DNA of 64,000 nt, from positions 1 through 64,000 of the forward strand of contig CAYPEJ010000014.1 in assembly GCA_964409685.1 (NCBI GenBank), given 5' to 3'. The notes under the pieces were generated by a model. That model saw only the letters and a list, made by a program, of their open reading frames with translations, was not told the DNA's origin and ran no database searches. Below, in pieces: positions 59,892-64,000 of the stretch. Numbering within the stretch: the first letter of the stretch is position 1; each line of letters opens with the position of its first letter. The DNA comes from Clostridium_AI sp964409685. Lineage in GTDB: Bacteria; Bacillota; Clostridia; Lachnospirales; Lachnospiraceae. The position numbers and the translations under genes were made by a program.

Positions 59892-60887
59892 ATGAGCAAA
59901 GCTAATAAAAGAAAACTAACCATTGATGAGCAAATTAAGGATTTAGATAGTAAAGGGGTTAAGTTTGAACTATATTCCAAAGAAAATGCGAAAAGATTTC
60001 TACAATATAATAACTATTATTTTAAGCTAAAATCCTATGCAAAAAATTATCCTATTAATCCAAAGACATCTAAGTATGTAAATTTAGATTTTGCATATCT
60101 TGTTGAATTGTCAAAGATTGATATGTATTTACGTAAAATTATCTTAGAAATGTCATTAGATGTAGAGCACTATTTAAAGGTTAGACTGTTGAATGACTTA
60201 TGTAATAATGATAATGAAGATGGATATGCGATTGTACATACGTTTTTAAATGCAAATAAGCGTATAATAACTGATATTAAATGCAAGGCAAATACGTATT
60301 CATTTTGCTCAGATTTAGCTGAAAAGTACAATAATGTAGATGAAGGTGAAGAGATTCCACTGTGGAATATTGTTGAGGTGTTAAGTTTTGGTGACTTTAT
60401 ACAGTTATATGTATGCTATTATCAGACATATAATGAAAGAAAATTTAATTACTGTGCATTTCTGAATTCAATAAAATTTATTAGAAATGCAGCTGCACAT
60501 AATAATTGTATTTTGTGTTCGCTAAAAAAGCCAGCTGGAACTTCTAAATTCCGTAAAACGAAGGAACTTACCAATGTACTAGGTAAGATTCCAGAACTGG
60601 CAGAGCAAAAAAGAGACAAGATGATGAAAAATCCAGTTATTCATGATTTTGTTGCACTATTATTTGTTTATTGTGATATATTAAAATTATCAGATACAGT
60701 AAAGAGTAGAAACAAAAGAATAAATGAATTAAGAAAATACTTTTGTGGCGATGATGGTAGAGTATTGAAAAATCGAGATTATTTTAAGAGTAATGGTTAT
60801 ATAAGAGAATCATATCAGTTTGTAAGTAGTATAATTAAGTATATTGACAAGAAAAATCATGATCCTCGTCATAGAAACTTTCTTTAA
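59892..60887 (+). CDS. AbiF/Abi_2-family HEPN protein
   Basis: 331 residues. The start TIDEQIKDLDSKGVKFELYS and YFLRLSYY-type segment (FLQYNNYYFKLKSYAKNYP) are characteristic of Abi_2 (AbiD/AbiF) proteins. The HEPN RNase motif R-N-A-A-A-H (RNAAAHNNCIL) lies near residue 200. Such proteins are abortive-infection RNases; AbiF proteins have been reported to be held inactive by neighbouring noncoding RNAs and to be related to the ancestors of Cas13. A consensus promoter and structured RNA lie directly downstream. Confidence 0.85.
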   Translation: MSKANKRKLTIDEQIKDLDSKGVKFELYSKENAKRFLQYNNYYFKLKSYAKNYPINPKTSKYVNLDFAYLVELSKIDMYLRKIILEMSLDVEHYLKVRLLNDLCNNDNEDGYAIVHTFLNANKRIITDIKCKANTYSFCSDLAEKYNNVDEGEEIPLWNIVEVLSFGDFIQLYVCYYQTYNERKFNYCAFLNSIKFIRNAAAHNNCILCSLKKPAGTSKFRKTKELTNVLGKIPELAEQKRDKMMKNPVIHDFVALLFVYCDILKLSDTVKSRNKRINELRKYFCGDDGRVLKNRDYFKSNGYIRESYQFVSSIIKYIDKKNHDPRHRNFL

Positions 60888-60892
60888 ATTTG

Positions 60893-60921
60893 TTGACAAA
60901 TATGAGCACAAAGAATATAAT
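60893..60921 (+). promoter_or_regulatory. perfect consensus sigma-A promoter downstream of abiF
   Basis: TTGACA (60893-60898), exactly 17 bases, TATAAT (60916-60921), starting 6 bases after the abiF stop. Both hexamers are perfect. The spacer holds AGCACAAA, whose complement TTTGTGCT occurs at 60983-60990. Confidence 0.9.
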
Positions 60922-60927
60922 AGCTCT

Positions 60928-61045
60928 GTAGAACAAAAATTGTAATAAATTTTTACCAGGAATTTGCTTGCAATGAACTGGATTTGTGCTATTTGAAAAA
61001 TTCTCTATAGAGTATAGCTTGTCTATTCTATAGAGAATTTTTTTT
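60928..61045 (+). ncRNA. structured noncoding RNA, putative AbiF antitoxin
   Basis: From the TSS near 60928 to the terminator is ~118 nt without an open frame. Stems: AAAAATT/AATTTTT (60934-60954), CCAG/CTGG around TTGC-TTGCAA (near 60956-60980), and the terminator stem AATTCTCTATAGA (60999-61011) with TCTATAGAGAATT (61027-61039), then eight T. Its position after abiF and its strong promoter match the RNA-antitoxin layout. Function is inferred. Confidence 0.75.
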
Positions 61046-61115
61046 GTATTACAAACAATGTAAAAAAGAAATACTTACACACACTCGAGTTTTCTTCACA
61101 TACTCTTACATACGC

Positions 61116-61162
61116 AAAAAGAGCTATTGCCACCAACAAAGTTGATCGGACAATAGCTCTTT
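61116..61162 (-). terminator. terminator of the beta-galactosidase gene
   Basis: GAGCTATTG (61121-61129) pairs with CAATAGCTC (61151-61159). On the minus strand it is followed by TTTTT. Confidence 0.75.
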
Positions 61163-61238
61163 CATTTTGGGAAAGGGAAATATATTTATTACTTAAAAAT
61201 TTTGATTAATAATTTCTACCATAAGCACCAATCCGTAC

Positions 61239-63494
61239 TTACGCTCTTGGAATCTCATTTAACTTCGCATTGAAATCAAGTAATTGTTCTTTTGTATACT
61301 CTACACCACCAGCACCTAAAAGTGATGAAAGACGAAGAATTGTATAAGTTCCTAACATAGTCATCATTTTTTCAAGGTTTTTAGCACATTCTTCAGGAGT
61401 AGCATCTTTGTTACCACCCATCATGCCAGCCATAGCAGGAGCCATAAATGCAACGAATGCTTCTTTACCAGCTTTAGATTTCACAATTTCTTCTACCTTA
61501 TCATTTAAAGAGTAGAAACCTTCTGGTGTTGTAACATCAAACCAGTTAAGAATAGCACCTTTTTCTATTAAGCGGTATGCTTCATTGAACTTTTCCACCT
61601 TACGGATAAAGCTTTCATCTCTACATTCGCCAGCAATAGCAACTAAGTTAGTTTCACCTGTGTTTGGTACTTCAAAATAGAAGAAGTGAACATCACTTGT
61701 TTGTTTACCAAGGCTTACACCATTTGCAAATAGTTCAACTTCTGGTTGGTTAGAGTAAACAGTAACCTTAGTTGTTTCTTCTACACGGTCAACATAACGT
61801 TTTCCACAGATATGAACGAAAGGTTCATCAGATAACCAAGCTTTGTAAGCATAGAAGGAATCTTTCTTATATTTACGGTCAAATGTCATTAAACCTTTGT
61901 GGTTTTGTCCATTTTCGCCACCTTCGTTACGGGAGTCAGCACCGAAGTCAAACATGTTCCACACATGTGTAGCCCACATATATTTACGAGTAAATAATTG
62001 TTTGATTAATTCTTCGTGATAGTATGCTTGATATTCTTCTGTGTAGTCACCTTGTTCTGGATTAGATGTATGCCAGTTAAGTGCTTCACATCCGTATTCA
62101 CTACAACCGATTGGAATGTTAGGGTACTTTTTGTGGAACTCATCGAACCAAGGTCCGTTCATAGAAGTATTTCCACCGTACCATCCAAAGTAGTGGTTGT
62201 ATGAAACAGTATCTGGAATTTGCACATATGGGTCGTCCATGCTACACATAGATACACAAGCCATAGTTGTTAATCTTGTTTTATCCATTTCATGACATAA
62301 ATCATTTAAGATAACGTGGTTTTCACGTAAATCTTCTGTAGAATCACCTGTCATTGTGATTTCGTTGGATAATCCCCAAACAACGATAGATGGGTGATTG
62401 TAGTTTTGTACAATTAACTCCTTCATTTGAGTAATTGTGTTTTCACGACCATTTACCATGTGGTTTGAGATATAAGGAATCTCAGCCCAGACTACCATAC
62501 CTTTTTCATCACATAGATCATAGAAATACTGATCATGTTGATAGTGTGCTAAACGGATTGTTGTAGCTCCCATTTCACAGATATATTCCATGTCTTCTTC
62601 GTGATGTTCAGGAAGTAATGCATTACCAATACCCCATCTATCTTGGTGACGAGATACACCACGTAAAGGATATTCTTCGCCGTTTAAGATAAATCCGTTT
62701 TCAGGATGGATTTCAAACGTACGACAACCAAAACGTGTTGATACTTGATCAAGAACTGTTTTATCGTTTACTAAACAAACTTTCGCAGAGTAAAGATAAG
62801 GATCTTTTCTTCCGTGCCATAAATGTACATTTTCAATTGTAAAAGATACTTTTGTTTCAGAAGCATCTACTGTAGTTGTAGCAACTGTGTTGCCTTCTGC
62901 ATCCTCTAAAGTATATTCTAATTTTTGACCAGCTTTTGCATTTGTTACAAATACTTCCACTTCTACGTCAGCATTTTCACCTTTTACTTCTGGAGTTACT
63001 TTGATACCAGGGCATCCGTAGTATTCTAAGTCAAAGTGAGATTCGCTTACTGCAATGATGTTTACATCTCTGTAAAGACCACCGTAGAATGTGAAGTCAG
63101 CATGTTGAGGGTATACTGTTTCATTTACAGAGTTATCTACTTCGATTACAAATAAGTTTTTGTCTTCTAATACATCTGTAATGTCCACTCTCCATGTAGA
63201 GTATCCACCGTCATGGTGAGCTAAATGTTTTCCATTTACATAGACGTCAGCAGAAGAGTTTGCACCATTTAATTCTAGGAAATAACGATCTGCTTCTGGT
63301 AAATTTATTTTTTCCAATTCTTTTGCATAGAAAGCAGTACCTCTATATAAATCATTACCGCCATCTTGTCCATCAATATCGTTCCATGTATGTGGTAAAG
63401 TTACCCAATACCATTTTTCAGGCATAGTAGCTGGAATCGCTGTAGCTTCTTTTGAGAAAGCCCATTTTGTATTGAAATTATAAATTGTTCTCAT
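61239..63494 (-). CDS. GH2 beta-galactosidase-type glycosidase
   Basis: 751 residues, preceded by GGAGAGACAG. Sugar-binding domain (LPHTWNDIDGQDGGNDLYRG), immunoglobulin-like domain and TIM barrel (FILNGEEYPLRGVSRHQDRW). Acid/base Glu in VVWGLSNEI and nucleophile Glu in IGCSEYGCEA are both present. No secretion signal, so intracellular. The last ~100 residues (GFYSLNDKVEEIVKSKAGKE onward) form an extra helical domain not usual in LacZ. Codon use shows fewer rare codons than neighbours, suggesting high expression. Confidence 0.92.
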   Translation of the reverse strand: MRTIYNFNTKWAFSKEATAIPATMPEKWYWVTLPHTWNDIDGQDGGNDLYRGTAFYAKELEKINLPEADRYFLELNGANSSADVYVNGKHLAHHDGGYSTWRVDITDVLEDKNLFVIEVDNSVNETVYPQHADFTFYGGLYRDVNIIAVSESHFDLEYYGCPGIKVTPEVKGENADVEVEVFVTNAKAGQKLEYTLEDAEGNTVATTTVDASETKVSFTIENVHLWHGRKDPYLYSAKVCLVNDKTVLDQVSTRFGCRTFEIHPENGFILNGEEYPLRGVSRHQDRWGIGNALLPEHHEEDMEYICEMGATTIRLAHYQHDQYFYDLCDEKGMVVWAEIPYISNHMVNGRENTITQMKELIVQNYNHPSIVVWGLSNEITMTGDSTEDLRENHVILNDLCHEMDKTRLTTMACVSMCSMDDPYVQIPDTVSYNHYFGWYGGNTSMNGPWFDEFHKKYPNIPIGCSEYGCEALNWHTSNPEQGDYTEEYQAYYHEELIKQLFTRKYMWATHVWNMFDFGADSRNEGGENGQNHKGLMTFDRKYKKDSFYAYKAWLSDEPFVHICGKRYVDRVEETTKVTVYSNQPEVELFANGVSLGKQTSDVHFFYFEVPNTGETNLVAIAGECRDESFIRKVEKFNEAYRLIEKGAILNWFDVTTPEGFYSLNDKVEEIVKSKAGKEAFVAFMAPAMAGMMGGNKDATPEECAKNLEKMMTMLGTYTILRLSSLLGAGGVEYTKEQLLDFNAKLNEIPRA

Positions 63495-63519
63495 TTCTGT
63501 CTCTCCTTCTAGTTGTTAT

Positions 63520-63534
63520 TATCTGAGTCAGATA
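63520..63534. promoter_or_regulatory. palindromic operator upstream of the GH2 gene
   Basis: TATCTGA-G-TCAGATA is a perfect 7+1+7 palindrome 26 bases before the GH2 start, between the gene and its presumed promoter. Likely repressor site. Confidence 0.5.
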
Positions 63535-63726
63535 GTATATTTATACTAACAAAAGTAAAGAGGAAATTGTTAGAATATTCTTTGGTTTTAGTGGTAAAAT
63601 TTTTGTTCCTTAATAAAAAAGCAATAAAGATTTTACAAATATAGTTCGATATTGCTTGTATTTAGTTAAATTTATAAGACGCTATGTTATAATGTGGAAG
63701 GAATATATGTTGGGAGGAACTAAGGA

Positions 63727-64000
63727 ATGGCATATTTATTGGTGCATTTTATTGGGGAAGAGGAAAATGGAGAACAAGTCTATTTTTCAATAAGTAAGGA
63801 TGGATTACATTATGAAGATTTAAATGATGGGAAACCGATTTTGACGTTGGATATTGGGGAAAAGGGAATTCGAGATCCGTTTATTTTACGTGGTGAAAAT
63901 GGAGAAGGATTTTATCTCATGGGAACAGAACTACGGATTGCTAATAATAAGGGATGGGAAGATGCGCAATACAGAGGGAGTAGGAATATTGTATTGTCAC
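63727..64000 (+). CDS. GH43-like glycosidase (3' partial)
   Basis: ATG behind GGGAGGA; runs off the window end. MAYLLVHFIGEEENGEQVYF SISKDGLHYEDLNDG then GIRDPFILRGENGEGFYLMG TEL, a five-bladed beta-propeller start with the GH43-type D-P pair (RDPF). Likely arabinofuranosidase or related; divergent from the GH2 gene and probably part of the same glycan locus. Confidence 0.75.
   Translation, partial: MAYLLVHFIGEEENGEQVYFSISKDGLHYEDLNDGKPILTLDIGEKGIRDPFILRGENGEGFYLMGTELRIANNKGWEDAQYRGSRNIVLS

Noticed and set aside
1..64000. CRISPR array
   Set aside because: No set of short, regularly spaced direct repeats was seen, and no cas genes are present; the repeats found are toxin linkers and the 1.17-kb duplication.

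Overview
The window looks like chromosome of a low-GC, Gram-positive anaerobe of the Clostridia, most likely Lachnospiraceae. The reasons are AT-rich codon use, strong AGGAGG ribosome-binding sites, consensus sigma-A promoters, and gene families typical of gut clostridia. It mixes metabolic operons with dense accessory DNA: toxins, restriction-modification, recombinase debris and duplications.

Layout. 1-5600 is an array of promoterless polymorphic-toxin C-terminal modules, each followed by an immunity gene. The modules share repeated linker DNA, and long imperfect hairpins lie between cassettes. 5750-8050 holds a probable type I toxin-antitoxin pair and an XRE / ImmA-IrrE / broken-PIN module. 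8350-25460 is a sulfur island: two LysR regulators, two PLP-dependent C-S enzymes and a sulfonate-type ABC transporter, then a cysteine-regulated cluster. That cluster runs: Cys-rich leader peptide with attenuator, cysK, yezD, a tRNA-Cys(GCA)-like gene, nifB, nifX-like, nifH, a second cysK-like gene, nifD-like, nifK-like, nifX-like. nadA and an Rrf2 regulator follow. No nifE or nifN is present, so the complex is a nitrogenase-like reductase and probably not a nitrogenase. I infer that it releases reduced sulfur from an organic compound for cysteine synthesis.

25700-32740 is an amine or opine-type amino-acid oxidation operon: three iron-sulfur/FAD subunits, a DAO-family subunit, an AraC regulator, an APC permease and an ornithine-cyclodeaminase-like enzyme. 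33000-36300 has a macro-domain gene, a truncated MerR gene fused to integrase debris, and a pair of unknown proteins with HEPN-like R-x4-H motifs. 36560-41470 is a restriction-modification locus with two C5-cytosine methyltransferases and two paralogous PD-(D/E)XK nuclease subunits, an organisation like heterodimeric BbvCI-type systems.

42180-52980 is bounded by a 1.17-kb direct repeat (LMW phosphatase plus XRE gene). It encloses an operon controlled by a cyclic-di-GMP-I (GEMM) riboswitch that encodes a YkgJ-like protein, a TerB-like protein and two glycine-zipper membrane proteins. It also encloses IS91-like remnants and an unusual nuclease-recombinase fusion. 53100-58400 is ordinary (Nudix, two GNATs, Ca/Na and K/H antiporters). 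59892-61045 is an AbiF-type HEPN gene followed by a consensus promoter and a structured, terminator-ended noncoding RNA, the layout of an RNA-antitoxin system. The window ends with a GH2 beta-galactosidase and the start of a GH43-like gene.

Most notable are the cysteine-attenuated nitrogenase-like/tRNA-Cys operon, the AbiF-ncRNA pair, the riboswitch-controlled membrane-protein operon and the hairpin-bounded toxin cassettes. All function assignments are from reading motifs by eye; no searches were run.
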